Source: UBA5069 sp963773745 (lineage in GTDB: Bacteria > Chloroflexota > Anaerolineae > Caldilineales > Caldilineaceae). From it: DNA of 64,000 bases. Below the pieces are notes generated by a model. That model saw only the letters and a program-made list of their open reading frames with translations. It was not told the DNA's origin and made no database searches. The stretch covers positions 186,001 to 250,000 of the forward strand of contig CAVZCL010000001.1 in assembly GCA_963773745.1 (NCBI GenBank), given 5' to 3'. Shown here one piece after another: positions 23,888 to 33,603 of this stretch; position 1 is the first letter of the stretch; each line of letters opens with the position of its first letter. Position numbers and translations under genes: made by a program.

Positions 23888-24682
23888 TTACGCCACGACA
23901 TTTAGCCAGCCGCCATCCACAAAGTAAGCGGAGCCGACTGAATAGCTGGCCAGCGGTGAGCAGAGGAAGACGAAGAAATTGGCTATCTCCTCGGGCGAGG
24001 CAAAGCGGCCAATCGGCGCCGCATCCTTGGCAATCTTGTCAAGATACTGCTCGGCAGTCTGCCCCGTGCCTTCGGTAAGCTGCGTGGCGGTCTTCATCCA
24101 GTCGGGCGTCAGCACCAGGCCGGGATTGATTGTGTTGACGCGAATGTTGTCGGGAATCAGTTCGTTGGAGAGGCACTTGGAGAACATCACAAGCGCGGCC
24201 TTGCTTGTGTTGTAAATCGGCTCATAGCCCAGCGGCTGCTTGGCGCAAATGGAGCCATTCATGATGATGACGCCGCCGCCGCGTGTGCGCATGGCGGGCA
24301 CGAAGCCGCGCGAGAGGCGCACCGCGGCCATCACATGCAGGTCCCAGTAGTACTGCCACTTATCGTCTGGCGCGTCCATCACGGTTTCGTTGCTGCCCGT
24401 ACCGGCGTTGTTGATGAGGATATCAACCCCGTTGAAGACGGCCATCACCTCTGCCACGGCGCGGTCGCACTCTTCGGCGCGGCTCACGTCGGCGGCAACG
24501 CCCAGCGTGCGCACGCCGTAGTCGGCGTTGATCTGCGCCGCAGCCTGCCGCGCGCGTTCGCCGTCGCGTGCAATCAGCGCCACGTGCACGCCTTCGGCCG
24601 CCAGCCCCTGAGCAACGGCAAGGCCAATGCCCACGCTGCCGCCCGTAATCACTGCGATCTTGCCCTTGAGTTGTGTGTCCAT
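23888..24682 (-). CDS. Short-chain dehydrogenase/reductase
   Basis: A 264-residue classical SDR from ATG 24682. TGGSVGIG (13-20) binds the cofactor, INNAGTG is present, and the catalytic set is Ser in NGSICAKQP plus Tyr and Lys in YNTSKAA. The C-terminus SVGSAYFVDGGWLNV is typical. An acidic residue pattern after the second strand (ARDGERARQ) suggests NAD or NADP use cannot be decided by eye. It sits 30 bases downstream of the xylulokinase gene in the polyol/sugar operon and presumably oxidises or reduces a sugar intermediate. Confidence 0.9.
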   Translation of the reverse strand: MDTQLKGKIAVITGGSVGIGLAVAQGLAAEGVHVALIARDGERARQAAAQINADYGVRTLGVAADVSRAEECDRAVAEVMAVFNGVDILINNAGTGSNETVMDAPDDKWQYYWDLHVMAAVRLSRGFVPAMRTRGGGVIIMNGSICAKQPLGYEPIYNTSKAALVMFSKCLSNELIPDNIRVNTINPGLVLTPDWMKTATQLTEGTGQTAEQYLDKIAKDAAPIGRFASPEEIANFFVFLCSPLASYSVGSAYFVDGGWLNVVA

Positions 24683-24711
24683 GGTCAGTCAATTTCTCCG
24701 CGTGTAGGGCG

Positions 24712-26250
24712 TCAGCAGTTTTCGAGGTCGGCCCACTCGGCAAAGAGGGGTTCCAGCGCTGCATAGGCCCGGTTGAAGAGTGGATAGGTACGCGCATAAA
24801 TGGCCTGGTTGGCCGCAATCGGTGCTGTACTCTCCACAATTTGCACGAGTTTTTCCGCTACGCCAAAATCGGGGAAGATGCCAACGCCAACGCCCCCCGC
24901 CAGCGCGGCCCCCAGCGAGGTCGCTTCCTCCAGCAGCGCGGGGCGCAGCACGGGCATACCGTAGATGTCGGCCATGATCTGCCGCCACGCGGCGCCCCGT
25001 GCACCCCCGCCAATCACGCGCATTGCGTCAATCTGCGCACCCTGCGCGCGGAAGGCGTCCAGGATGACGCAGAGGTTAAGGGTGATGCCTTCCAGCGCCG
25101 CGCGCATCATATCGGCGCGTGTGTGCTGCATGGTGAGCCCCACAAAGCCACCGCGCGCCTCGGGGTTCCAGCGCGGGCTGCGCTCGCCCAGCAGATAGGG
25201 CAGGAAGAGCAGCCCCTTTGCACCGGGTGGGCTCTTCTGCACCTGCAGATTGAGCAGCTCGTAGGCGCTTAGCCCCATGTCGCCGGCAGCGGTCTTTTCG
25301 GGCAGGCCGATCTGGTCGCGCACCCACTGGTAGGAGCCGCCCGCCGCCTGCATGGTGCCGCAGGGGCTGTACATGCCGGGCACCAGGTGCGCCCATGTGA
25401 AGGTGCGCATGGTGGGGTCGTAAATCGGTTCGGTCGACGCTGTGGCAATCCATGACGATGATCCTACGTAGTTGTACGCGCTACCGGCGCGCACCACGCC
25501 TGCGCCCGTAGCGGCGCAGCAGCCGTCGCCACCTCCAATCACCACGGGTGTGCCGGCGCGCAGGCCAACCTCGGCGGCGGCCGCGGCCGTCACCTCGCCC
25601 ACCACATCGGTGGACGCGTGCAGCGCGGGCAGCAGCGCGGCGTCCAGCTCAATTGCGTCCAGGATGGGCGCGGACCAATCATTGGTGCGCAGGTCGTAGA
25701 GGTTCATCCCCGACGCGTCCGAGTAATCAGTGACGAAGTTGCCGGTAAGCCGCGCGACGATAAAGTCCTTGGCGTGCAGGAACTTGTGCGTCTGCGCAAA
25801 GATCTCCGGCTGATGGTCGCGTATCCAAAGAATCTTGGCGCCGGAGTACGAGGAACTGGGGCGGTGGCCCGTAATGCGGTAGGCCTCCTCAAAGCCCACG
25901 CCGTCGATGATCGCCTGTGCCTGGGGCACCGCGCGCTGGTCCGCCCAGATGATCGCATTGCGCAGCGGGCGCGCCTTTGCGTCCACCGCCACGCAGCCCA
26001 TCATCTGCCCGCTGAAGGAGATGCAGGCAATCTCCTCCGGGGCAACGTGCGCCGCGGCCAGCAGTTCATGCGTGGAGACGCAGACCGCCTGCCACCAATC
26101 CTCGGGGTTCTGCTCGGCCCAGGTGGTGCGCGGATATTCGACGCCGTAGCCAAAGAACGCGCTGGCACGCACCTGGCCGTCGCCGTCGTAAAGCGACGCC
26201 TTGTTGCCTGTGGTGCCCAGGTCGTGGGCCAGAATGAGACGTTCAGGCAC
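24712..26250 (-). CDS. xylB: FGGY carbohydrate kinase, xylulokinase-like
   Basis: About 512 residues. The best start is GTG 26250, which has GGAGGTG just upstream; the protein then begins VPERLILAHDLGTTGNKASLYD, the FGGY ATP-binding signature. FSGQMMGCVAVD, NAIIWADQRA, GGGDGCCAATGAGVV and RVIGGGARGAAWRQIMADI are all family motifs. The enzyme phosphorylates a ketose, probably xylulose to xylulose 5-phosphate, feeding the pentose phosphate pathway. It is flanked by dehydrogenases in a ten-gene sugar operon. The precise ketose is inferred. Frame intact. Confidence 0.9.
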   Translation of the reverse strand: MPERLILAHDLGTTGNKASLYDGDGQVRASAFFGYGVEYPRTTWAEQNPEDWWQAVCVSTHELLAAAHVAPEEIACISFSGQMMGCVAVDAKARPLRNAIIWADQRAVPQAQAIIDGVGFEEAYRITGHRPSSSYSGAKILWIRDHQPEIFAQTHKFLHAKDFIVARLTGNFVTDYSDASGMNLYDLRTNDWSAPILDAIELDAALLPALHASTDVVGEVTAAAAAEVGLRAGTPVVIGGGDGCCAATGAGVVRAGSAYNYVGSSSWIATASTEPIYDPTMRTFTWAHLVPGMYSPCGTMQAAGGSYQWVRDQIGLPEKTAAGDMGLSAYELLNLQVQKSPPGAKGLLFLPYLLGERSPRWNPEARGGFVGLTMQHTRADMMRAALEGITLNLCVILDAFRAQGAQIDAMRVIGGGARGAAWRQIMADIYGMPVLRPALLEEATSLGAALAGGVGVGIFPDFGVAEKLVQIVESTAPIAANQAIYARTYPLFNRAYAALEPLFAEWADLENC

Positions 26251-26283
26251 GAGTTCACCTCCGCGTGGTACGGTAAGAAATGC

Positions 26284-26344
26284 AATTGGCAAGTGGTAAA
26301 TGGTAATGGCGGAGACCAATTACCATTTGCCATTTACCAATGAT
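26284..26344. repeat. ATTGGTAAATGG-type imperfect hairpin, copy 1
   Basis: ATTGGCAAGTGGTAAATGGT on the left is mirrored by ACCATTTGCCATTTACCAAT on the right with a few mismatches. It lies between the xylulokinase and zinc dehydrogenase genes. The same words form another hairpin at 48590-48671. Confidence 0.75.
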
Positions 26345-26349
26345 TGTTG

Positions 26350-27385
26350 TTAAAAGCGCAACAGCGTCTTGAGCGGCTTGCCCGTGGCCGCGTTCTCCAG
26401 CGCAGCGTTGATCTCCTCAATCGGGTACTCCGCCGAGAGGAACTCGTCTGCGCGCAGCTGGCCCGCGCGAATCCACGCGCACAGCGGCTCCTGCGCCGCC
26501 GCCTCGCGGAAGCGCGTCGGCCACTGGTGCACGAGCAAGTTGAAGTTATAGGGCCCGAGCGCCTTCTCAAGCACCACAGTCGGTCGATCAATAACGCCGT
26601 AGACGCAAACCGAACCCGCCATCTTGATCAGGGGCAGCGCCATGTTGATGATGCTCTCGCGCCCCACGGCGTCCACAACCGCGTCCAGCAGCCCCACCGT
26701 ATCGGGCAGCGTCGCGCAGGGCGGGGTCATCGGGCGCAAAGGTAACGTCAGCGCCCATCTCCAGCGCGGTCTGGCGCTTCTCCGGCAGCAGATCCACCAG
26801 GCCGATCCAGCCGAGCCCCAGCAGCTTGCCGAATTTGGCAAAGCTCATGCCCACAGGCCCGCCGCCCACAATCAGCACCTTGTCGCCCGCCTTGAGTCCA
26901 AAGTCGCCAAAGGCCGCATAGACCTCGCGCCACGTGCAAAGCAGCACGGCCGCTTCAGGCGGAATGTCCGCATCCACGGTGCGCATAATCTCGTTGACCT
27001 CGGCCCAGCCATGGTTGGCGTCGGCCACGCCATCCTCCACCATGGCCAGGTGATCGCGTGCGATTAGGTAATCCGAAAAGCCGCCCCAGCCACTGGCATA
27101 GGCGCTGTCCGTCGGCGTGAGCAGCAGCGCCCCGATGACGCGGTCGCCCACCTTGAAGGATCGCACTTTGTCGCCAACGGCCTCGACAATGCCCGCCGTC
27201 TCATGGCCCAGCGTCAGCGGGTACTCCTCCACGCCCGGAAAGTGCCCTTCCACCAGCTTGCGGTCAGTGGCGTTGCAGAGGCACGCCACTTCTGTGCGCA
27301 CGAGCGCATCATAAGGCCCTGGGGAGGGTTTGGGGAGCTCAACGAGCTCGACGCGGCCGGGTTGGCTCACAACAACGGATCGCAC
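26350..27385 (-). CDS. Zinc-binding alcohol dehydrogenase, frame-shifted
   Basis: About 345 residues. The start is GTG 27385 (VRSVVVSQPGRVELVEL), with GGAGG six bases upstream. GHETAGIVEAVGDKV, GDRVIGALLL and the cofactor loop KVLIVGGGPVGMSFAKFG mark a medium-chain dehydrogenase. After FAPDDPALRDA the homology changes frame at about 26745 and continues TVGLLDAVVDAVGRESII through YPIEEINAALENAATGKPLKTLLRF to 26350. One indel explains it. It lacks the four-cysteine structural zinc loop seen in the other dehydrogenase (22587). Probably oxidises a sugar or polyol in the same pathway. Confidence 0.86.
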
Positions 27386-27452
27386 AGGAGTACCTCCATT
27401 TGGCAAGAGACGAGAGTGGATTGGAAGCGCAGCATCCCGACTATAGAGAAGG

Positions 27453-27502
27453 GAACGGGGAACAAGGATCGCTGCATCTCCAACGCGCCTTGTTCCTCGT
27501 TC
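27453..27502. repeat. 15-bp inverted repeat in operon spacer
   Basis: GAACGGGGAACAAGG at 27453-27467 pairs with CCTTGTTCCTCGTTC at 27488-27502 with one mismatch. It is in the 178-base gap between the second permease and the zinc dehydrogenase genes and may stabilise the upstream transporter mRNA. Confidence 0.7.
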
Positions 27503-27563
27503 TCCGTTCGCTTGGCACACGCTGTATGTTTCGTTCCGGTATTGCGCGACTTGATGTATCGCG

Positions 27564-28586
27564 CTACTTGATGATCGTAATGCGGCTGCGGTCAATCGTC
27601 AGCGCGACGGCCAGGATGATAATGGCACCGTAGATTGCCTGCTGGAACCAGGGGTTAACGCCAATCATGTTCATGCCCACGTCGAGCACCATGACGATGA
27701 GCGCGCCAATCAACGTGCGCATGACGCCGCCAACGCCGCCACTGATAGCGGTGCCGCCCAGCACTACAATCGCGATTGATTTCATTTGGAAGCCGTCGGC
27801 CATGCGCGCCGAGCCGCCGGCCATGCGTGCCGAGAGCATGACGCCTGCAATACCGGCCAGCGTGCCCGCCAGCACAAACGCGAGCGTCTTGTACTTGTCA
27901 ATATTCACGCCGGAGACGGCCGAGGCGCGCTCGCCCGCGCCAATCGCCTTGACGAAGCGCCCAAAGGGCGTGAATGCCTCGAGAATGTACGTGACCGCCA
28001 GAATAACCGCCGCAATGTAGATTGTGTTGGGCAGCCCCAGCGTGTCACCACGCACCCACTCGAGGTAGGGGATGTCAGCGCTGGCCACCGAGATGGGCGT
28101 TGCGTTGGAGACGAGGAAGGCTACGCCAGTCCACAGTCCCGAGATGCCAAGCGTCGCAATAAACGATGGGATGCGCGCCTTGGTGTGAATCAGCCCCGTC
28201 ATCAGCCCCGAGAAGACGCCAAAACCTGCGCCGACAACAAACGCACCATAGCCAAGCGTGGGGATCAGCATGGCCGTAAGAATCGTGCTCATGGCGGCAA
28301 CGGATGCCAGCGTCAAGTCAATCGAACCCAGCAGAATGACAAAGGTCTGCCCAAGCCCAAGCACCAGCAGCGTGGAGCTCTGGTCCACCAGGTTGACCAG
28401 GTTGCGCGGCAAAATGAAGCGCGGGCTGCCGATTGTCATGATGATCATCAGCGTAACCAGCGCAATGACGGGCATCGCACTCACCAGGTTGCGCGAGTCG
28501 CGCATGCGGCTCCAGCGCGAGGGCGCATCGACAACCGGCACTGGCGGTGCGGTTGGGGTGGAAGGCGCAGAAGGGTTTGCGGACAT
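27564..28586 (-). CDS. Sugar ABC transporter permease (ribose type), second
   Basis: A 340-residue membrane protein from ATG 28586. About ten hydrophobic segments occur, with the family motifs LVDQSSTLLVLGLGQTFVILLGSIDLT, TLGISGLWTGVAFL and MSARMAGGSARMADGFQMKSIAIVVLGGTAISGG (the EAA-like loop). This is the RbsC/XylH type of permease. It follows the ATPase gene. With the permease at 30197 it gives two different permeases for one ATPase and one binding protein, so a heterodimer is likely. Frame intact. Confidence 0.93.
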   Translation of the reverse strand: MSANPSAPSTPTAPPVPVVDAPSRWSRMRDSRNLVSAMPVIALVTLMIIMTIGSPRFILPRNLVNLVDQSSTLLVLGLGQTFVILLGSIDLTLASVAAMSTILTAMLIPTLGYGAFVVGAGFGVFSGLMTGLIHTKARIPSFIATLGISGLWTGVAFLVSNATPISVASADIPYLEWVRGDTLGLPNTIYIAAVILAVTYILEAFTPFGRFVKAIGAGERASAVSGVNIDKYKTLAFVLAGTLAGIAGVMLSARMAGGSARMADGFQMKSIAIVVLGGTAISGGVGGVMRTLIGALIVMVLDVGMNMIGVNPWFQQAIYGAIIILAVALTIDRSRITIIK

Positions 28587-28639
28587 GGAATCCTCGCTGT
28601 CAAAAATGGGGGATGGCGCAGGAGCAGCCGGCCAGCCGG

Positions 28640-30155
28640 CTACATCATGTATTCAATCAGGTCCAGCGGCATCGGTTTGCGCTCGGCGGGCGCATCAAAG
28701 ACCTTCGTCACAACACCATCCTTCATGGCGTAGACCACGTTGGCCAGGCCGATGGTCTCCTCGAGCGTGTCGGCAATCAGCAGGAAGGCAATGCCCTGGT
28801 TCGCCAGCTCGCGAATCAGTTCGTACACTTCTTCCTTGGCCCCAACGTCAATGCCGCGCGTTGGGTGGTCCAGCACCATGATCTTCACGGTAGCGGCCAG
28901 CCACTTGGCCAACACCACCTTCTGTTGGTTGCCGCCGCTCAGGTTGAGGCAGAGCTGGTTGGGGCCAGGCGTCTTGATGGACATACGCTCAATCCACTTG
29001 ATAGCCTGGTTGCGCTCGCGCTTGCGGTTGAGGAAGCCGTTGCGCACCACGCCTCCAATATTTGGGCAGCGAAATGTTCTGCCCGATGCTCAGGTAGAGA
29101 ACCAGCCCTTCCACACCCCGGTCCTGCGGCACATAGCCCACGCCTGCCTCAATCGACTGCGCCGGCGCTCCCAGCGCCAATGGCTTGCCGTCGATCAGAA
29201 TGCGCCCCGTGTCGGGCTTCTCCACCCCCGCCACAGCACGGCAAATAGACTCGCGCCCCGATCCCAGCACGCCTGCAAAGCCAATGATTTCGCCCTTGCG
29301 CAGCGTAAAGCTCACATCCTCGTATTCGCCCGCCTTGCACAGGTTTTCCACCTTGAGGACTTCCTCGGCGCGCGGCGTGGCCTGTTTGGCCATACGGTAA
29401 TACTCGCCCTGCAGCTCGCGCCCCACCATCAGGCGGTGCAGCATGCTCTCAGTCACATCCTTCGTCTCCATCTCAGCCACGTTCGCGCCGTCCTTGAAGA
29501 CGTAGACGCGGTCGGTGACCGCCATAATCTCGTCGAGGTGATGGGTGACGAAGATGATGGAGGCGCGCTCGCGCAGGCTGCGCAAGCGCGTGAAGAGCAT
29601 CTCCACTTCGCTCGCGTCCAGCACAGTCGTCGGCTCATCCAGAATGATAATGGGCTCGAATTGGGTGCGGTCTTCAATCGTAAGCACCCGTGCCAGTTCC
29701 ACCATTTGGCGGGTGGCAAAGTTGAGGTCCTGCACAGCGGTGTCGGGATCAAGCTTGAGTTCCACCTTGTCAAGCTGCTTCGTGGCCGCCGCACCCAGCT
29801 TCTTCCAGTCGATGATTCCGTAGCGCACAAAGGCAGTCTCGTGGCCCAGATAGATGTTCTCGCCCACGGTCATATTGGCCAGCACGGATTGCTCCTGAAA
29901 GACCATGGCAAGGCCCAATTCGGCCGCATCCTTAATGCTGTTAATGCGCACGGGCTCGCCGCGCACAACAATCTCGCCCTGGTCAGGCTGATATGCGCCG
30001 ATGAGAATCTTGAGCAGCGTGGATTTGCCCGCGCCATTCTCTCCCACCAGACCCACAATCTCGTGGCGGCGAATCTCCATCGACACATCCTTCAGCGCCT
30101 TGACGCCGGGGAAACTCTTGGAGACGTTGCGGACTTCAAGGACAGGCTCACTCAT
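28640..30155 (-). CDS. Sugar ABC transporter ATP-binding protein (two-domain), frame-shifted
   Basis: About 505 residues from ATG 30155. The first nucleotide-binding domain has Walker A LVGENGAGKSTLLK and LDEPTTVLDASE. The second begins near EEVLKVENLCKAGEYEDV, with VLGSGRESICRAVAG. At about 29055 the frame changes after QNISLPKYW, and the protein continues GVVRNGFLNRKRERNQ, LNLSGGNQQKVVLAKWL, LDHPTRGIDVG to 28640. This is the RbsA/XylG double-domain ATPase. One indel is needed. It lies between the two permease genes. Confidence 0.9.
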
Positions 30156-30196
30156 GGCAGGGCTCCCAATGATGCGGGTAATGATTCAAGGCGAAG

Positions 30197-31192
30197 CTAC
30201 TTGACATAGGGCAGCTTGCTGCGGTCGAGCGTGAGAATGACGGCCACCGTGATGATGGTGCCCTGCACGGCCACAAGTGCAATGCTGGGCACGCCGGCCA
30301 GAATCATGCCGTTGCTGATGGCCGTAACGATGAGCGCGCCGATGACCGACTGCACCACGCCGCCGCGGCCTCCTGTGAGCGCGGTGCCGCCCACGGCCAC
30401 GGCGGTAATCGCCGCGAAGAGCATGAGCGCGCCGGCCTGCGCCGCGCCGGCCCCCATGCGCGCCGTGTTGAGCACGCCGCCCACGCCGTAAAAGAAGCCG
30501 GCAATGGTGAAGGCCATCACCTTGTAGCGGTTAATGGGTACACCCGCCAGCTTGGCGCGATCCTCGGCGCCGCCAATCGCCATTACATAGCGCCCAAAGC
30601 GCGTATAGCGCTCGAGCACGATTCCCACAATCGTCATGCCAATGCCAAAGAAGAGAAGGTTGGGAATCTGAAAGGTGGTGCCGCGCGCCCAGGAGAGAAT
30701 CATCGGGTCCTGGAGCGGCAAATTCATCCCCTTGGCCATGTAGGTGCCAATGCCCATGCCCACATAGAGCATGCCCAACGTCGCCATGAAGGCGGGGATG
30801 CGCAGGCGTGTGTGCAGCATGCCGCAGGTGAAGCCAAAGACCACCGATGCCGAGACGGCCAGAATGACCGCCAGCATGCCAAAGTCATTCTCATTGAAAT
30901 AGTTGGCTGCCAGCAGGCCAATGATGACCGAACTGATCGCCATATTGCCTTCCACCGAAAGGTCAATGCTGCCCAGCAAAATGATAAATGTTTCGCCAAT
31001 CGCCAAAATCGCCAAAATGGAGGCCTGGCGGGCGAGATTCTGCAAATTGACCGGGCTCAGGAAGAGCGGGTTCAGTAGCGTCATGCCCGTAACGATGACG
31101 GCCAGCACGGCAAGCGGCCCCAGCGTGGCCGGCAAGCGGCGGCGCTTGATAACGGGTTTCAGTACGGGGAGATTGGGCGCCTGTGCGGCCAT
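30197..31192 (-). CDS. Sugar ABC transporter permease (ribose type), first
   Basis: A 331-residue permease from ATG 31192, which has a strong AGGAGG site. Motifs NLARQASILAILAIGETFIILLGSIDLSVEG and GGAEDRAKLAGVPINRYKVMAFTIAGFFYG fit RbsC/XylH permeases. Ten membrane spans are expected. It follows the substrate-binding lipoprotein gene, separated by a GC-rich hairpin. Frame intact. Confidence 0.93.
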   Translation of the reverse strand: MAAQAPNLPVLKPVIKRRRLPATLGPLAVLAVIVTGMTLLNPLFLSPVNLQNLARQASILAILAIGETFIILLGSIDLSVEGNMAISSVIIGLLAANYFNENDFGMLAVILAVSASVVFGFTCGMLHTRLRIPAFMATLGMLYVGMGIGTYMAKGMNLPLQDPMILSWARGTTFQIPNLLFFGIGMTIVGIVLERYTRFGRYVMAIGGAEDRAKLAGVPINRYKVMAFTIAGFFYGVGGVLNTARMGAGAAQAGALMLFAAITAVAVGGTALTGGRGGVVQSVIGALIVTAISNGMILAGVPSIALVAVQGTIITVAVILTLDRSKLPYVK

Positions 31193-31218
31193 TGGGTCCT
31201 CCTGAGCGGTGGCGTAGT

Positions 31219-31251
31219 CCCTCCCCCGAGCGGGGTACACTCGGGGGAGGG
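31219..31251. promoter_or_regulatory. Intercistronic hairpin after the binding-protein gene
   Basis: CCCTCCCCCGA at 31219-31229 pairs with TCGGGGGAGGG at 31241-31251. It lies between the binding-protein stop (31291) and the permease start (31192). A stable stem here would protect the 3' end of the binding-protein mRNA or attenuate downstream expression. Confidence 0.75.
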
Positions 31252-31290
31252 CAGCGTTACTGCAAGTCAGTCAGGGTACTGCGTCGTCCA

Positions 31291-32398
31291 CTATTCCTGC
31301 ACGCGGCCCCACAGGTCGTTCCAGTCGTAATCCGGAGCGCCTTCAATGTAGGTGGACTTGATTTCGGCGGCGTTCGCCATGTTGACGTAGACCGGCTCGA
31401 AGTAGAACTCGCGGTGGCCCTGCGGCTCCTTGGTCGGGTCAAAGACGCCTGTCATGGCCGCATACGGCAGCGAGAGACCCATGCCGCCCTGCCACATCGG
31501 GTCATTGTTGACGGTGGCTGCGAATTCCTTGTTAATCGTCGCCTCGATGGCCTCGCTGGTGCCGTCGATGCCCACAACGAGGATTTCGCCATTCTTGCCG
31601 GCGGTGCGCAGTGCCTCAAGCGCGCCCAGGCCCATGTTGTCATTGGCTGCCCAGATGCCGGTGATGTCCGGATAGGCGGCCAGGAAGGCCTCGGTGACGC
31701 CCACAGCCTTGCCGCGGTCCCACTCAGCGGTCTGGTCGGCCACAAGCTCAATGTCCGGGAACTCGGCCAGAGCCTTCTGCATGCCCTCGAAGCGCTGGAT
31801 GGCCGGCACGTTCGCCAGCAACCCCTGCAGCGCCACAATCTTGCCCTTGCCACCCATGGCGGTGAAGAGTTCCTTGGCCACGTAGTAGCCCGACGGCACG
31901 CCGTCGACGCCCATGTGGGCAACCCAGAAGGGGTCGTAATCCCACGGGTGCAGGTCATCCGGCTTGTTCCACTGTGTAAGGAAGTAGACGCCATTCTCGG
32001 CGCAGAGGTCGGCAATCGGCGTGCGCATCGGGGGCTTCGTTGGGGTCAATATTGAAGATGACGTTCTTGCCGCCCTCCTGAATGAGGGCCTTCATCAACG
32101 TCAGTTGCTTCTCGGACTCACCTTCGCAGTGCAGGCCGCGATGGTTCGGGCCCTGTCCTACGGAATCGGCGAACATCTGGCCGCCCTTGAACCACGAGGC
32201 GTGGTACTCGTTGGCCAGCGTGCGGATGACGGTGCCCATGAGGATCTTCTCGGCGCCCGCCGCCGCTGCGCCTGCTGCTGCACCAGCCGCCGGCGCAGCA
32301 CCCGGTGCAACCGGCGCCACGCAGCCAGCCAGCGCCACGGCGCCGGTTGCACCTGCAACAAACTTGAGGAAATCACGACGATTGATGGTTGTCTTCAC
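31291..32398 (-). CDS. Sugar ABC transporter substrate-binding lipoprotein, frame-shifted
   Basis: About 369 residues from a GTG at 32398 (VKTTINRRDFLKFVAGATGA). RRDFLKF suggests a Tat signal, and LAGC gives a lipobox cysteine, so it is a Tat-exported lipoprotein with an Ala/Pro-rich linker. The periplasmic-binding-protein fold follows (ILMGTVIRTLANEYHASWFKGG). At about 32037 the frame changes: NIDPNEAP continues as MRTPIADLCAENGVYFLTQWN. The second lobe has TGIWAANDNMGLGALEALR and VVGIDGTSEAI, typical of the ribose/xylose-binding family. One extra base explains the break. It delivers the sugar to the ABC importer. Confidence 0.9.
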
Positions 32399-32559
32399 CT
32401 GGAGTTCCTGCCTTTCGAATTGGTGTGATGAGCCTGCAAGAAGGGTGAATCGGTAATGCTGTAAGACCAGCAATGCTGCACAATGGTTTAAGTGGCTTTC
32501 GCCTTGCCATGGGGTTGGATGGTGAACGGCTCCTTTCAGGAGATGCGCAGCGGTGGCCT

Positions 32560-33553
32560 CTAGCCAAGAAGCATCTTCTGCACAAGGCGCTGGGTTTCCA
32601 CGGCGTCCAGCTCGCGCTGCGCTTCTCGCAACGCGGCGCGATCGAGGCGTGCCAGCAGCGCATAGCAAGTATTAAGCATCTCAATGCTGCGGGTGCAGCC
32701 GGCCGTCGCCGATTCCTGGCGGGGCACAATATCAAGCGTAATCCAGCCGTCGTAACCGCCGGCACTCGCATCCGTGCCCACATCGTCAATCGCCATAAGG
32801 AACTCAAGCAGCGCCCAGAAATTGACAGTGCCAACCATGAGGTCATCATCGGCCACGCCGAAGTTGTCATTGACATGCACGCCCATGAGGCGTTTGGCTT
32901 TGGCCAGCATGATGACCGATTCGGCCGCCACTTCGCGCGCCATCAGCGCGTGGCCAAAGTCCAGGTAGGCACCCACATTGGGCAGGCCGAGCATCATGCC
33001 CAGCAGCGCGGCCTTGCCGGCGTTGCTCACCAACTGGTGCGTGCGCGGCTCCTCCACCTTGTACTCAATGCCAATGCGCGTCTCGGGGTCATACTCGGCA
33101 ATCTCGCGCACGCCCTGGCTTGTCCACTCCCACAGGTCGCGGTAGTCGGCCTGGAAGAGATAGTCGAAGCCATCCTCGCCGGGCCACAGGTCCATGCGGC
33201 GGCAGCCCAGCACCTGCCCAATCTCCACCGCCTCCTTGGCGCGGTCCACAGCGGCACGACGCACCTGCGGGTCGGGCGAGGTCAGCGCGCCCCGCTTCCA
33301 CTGCGGCTCCGTCCAGACGTAGGGGTTGACGGAGACCGCCGTCAGGCCGGCGTCCTCGAGCATGGCCTTGACTTCGCGCGACGGTGGACATGCTGACGTG
33401 CAGGGGCGAAATCAGCTCAACACCCTTGAGGCCCGGTACGGAGGCGGCGGCAGCAATCTGCTCGCGTACGGTCCACGCCTTGTTGTAGCCGCCAAACTTC
33501 TCTTCCGACTGGGCAAAGACCCACAATCCGGCGGCAAACGAATCACGCGGCAT
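32560..33553 (-). CDS. TIM-barrel sugar isomerase/epimerase, frame-shifted
   Basis: About 331 residues from ATG 33553, preceded by GGAGGTCTC. The N-terminal part (FGGYNKAWTVREQIAAAASVPGLKGVEL) changes frame at about 33375 after SMSTVAR, where VKAMLEDAGLTAVSVNPYVW takes over. Metal-site motifs of the xylose-isomerase-like AP endonuclease 2 family follow: GIEYKVEEPRTHQLV, GAYLDFGHALMA, GVHVNDNFG and GWITLDIVP. These enzymes isomerise or epimerise free sugars. It lies between the regulator and the binding-protein genes, so it acts on the imported sugar or a product. Confidence 0.87.
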
Positions 33554-33603
33554 TATGGAGACCTCCTGGCACGGCAGCGCGCCGCGGCTTGGGGAACGCC
33601 GCG

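Noticed and set aside
28740..30209. 489-codon plus-strand open frame
   Set aside because: Antisense to the sugar ABC ATPase gene; no recognisable domain and atypical composition.
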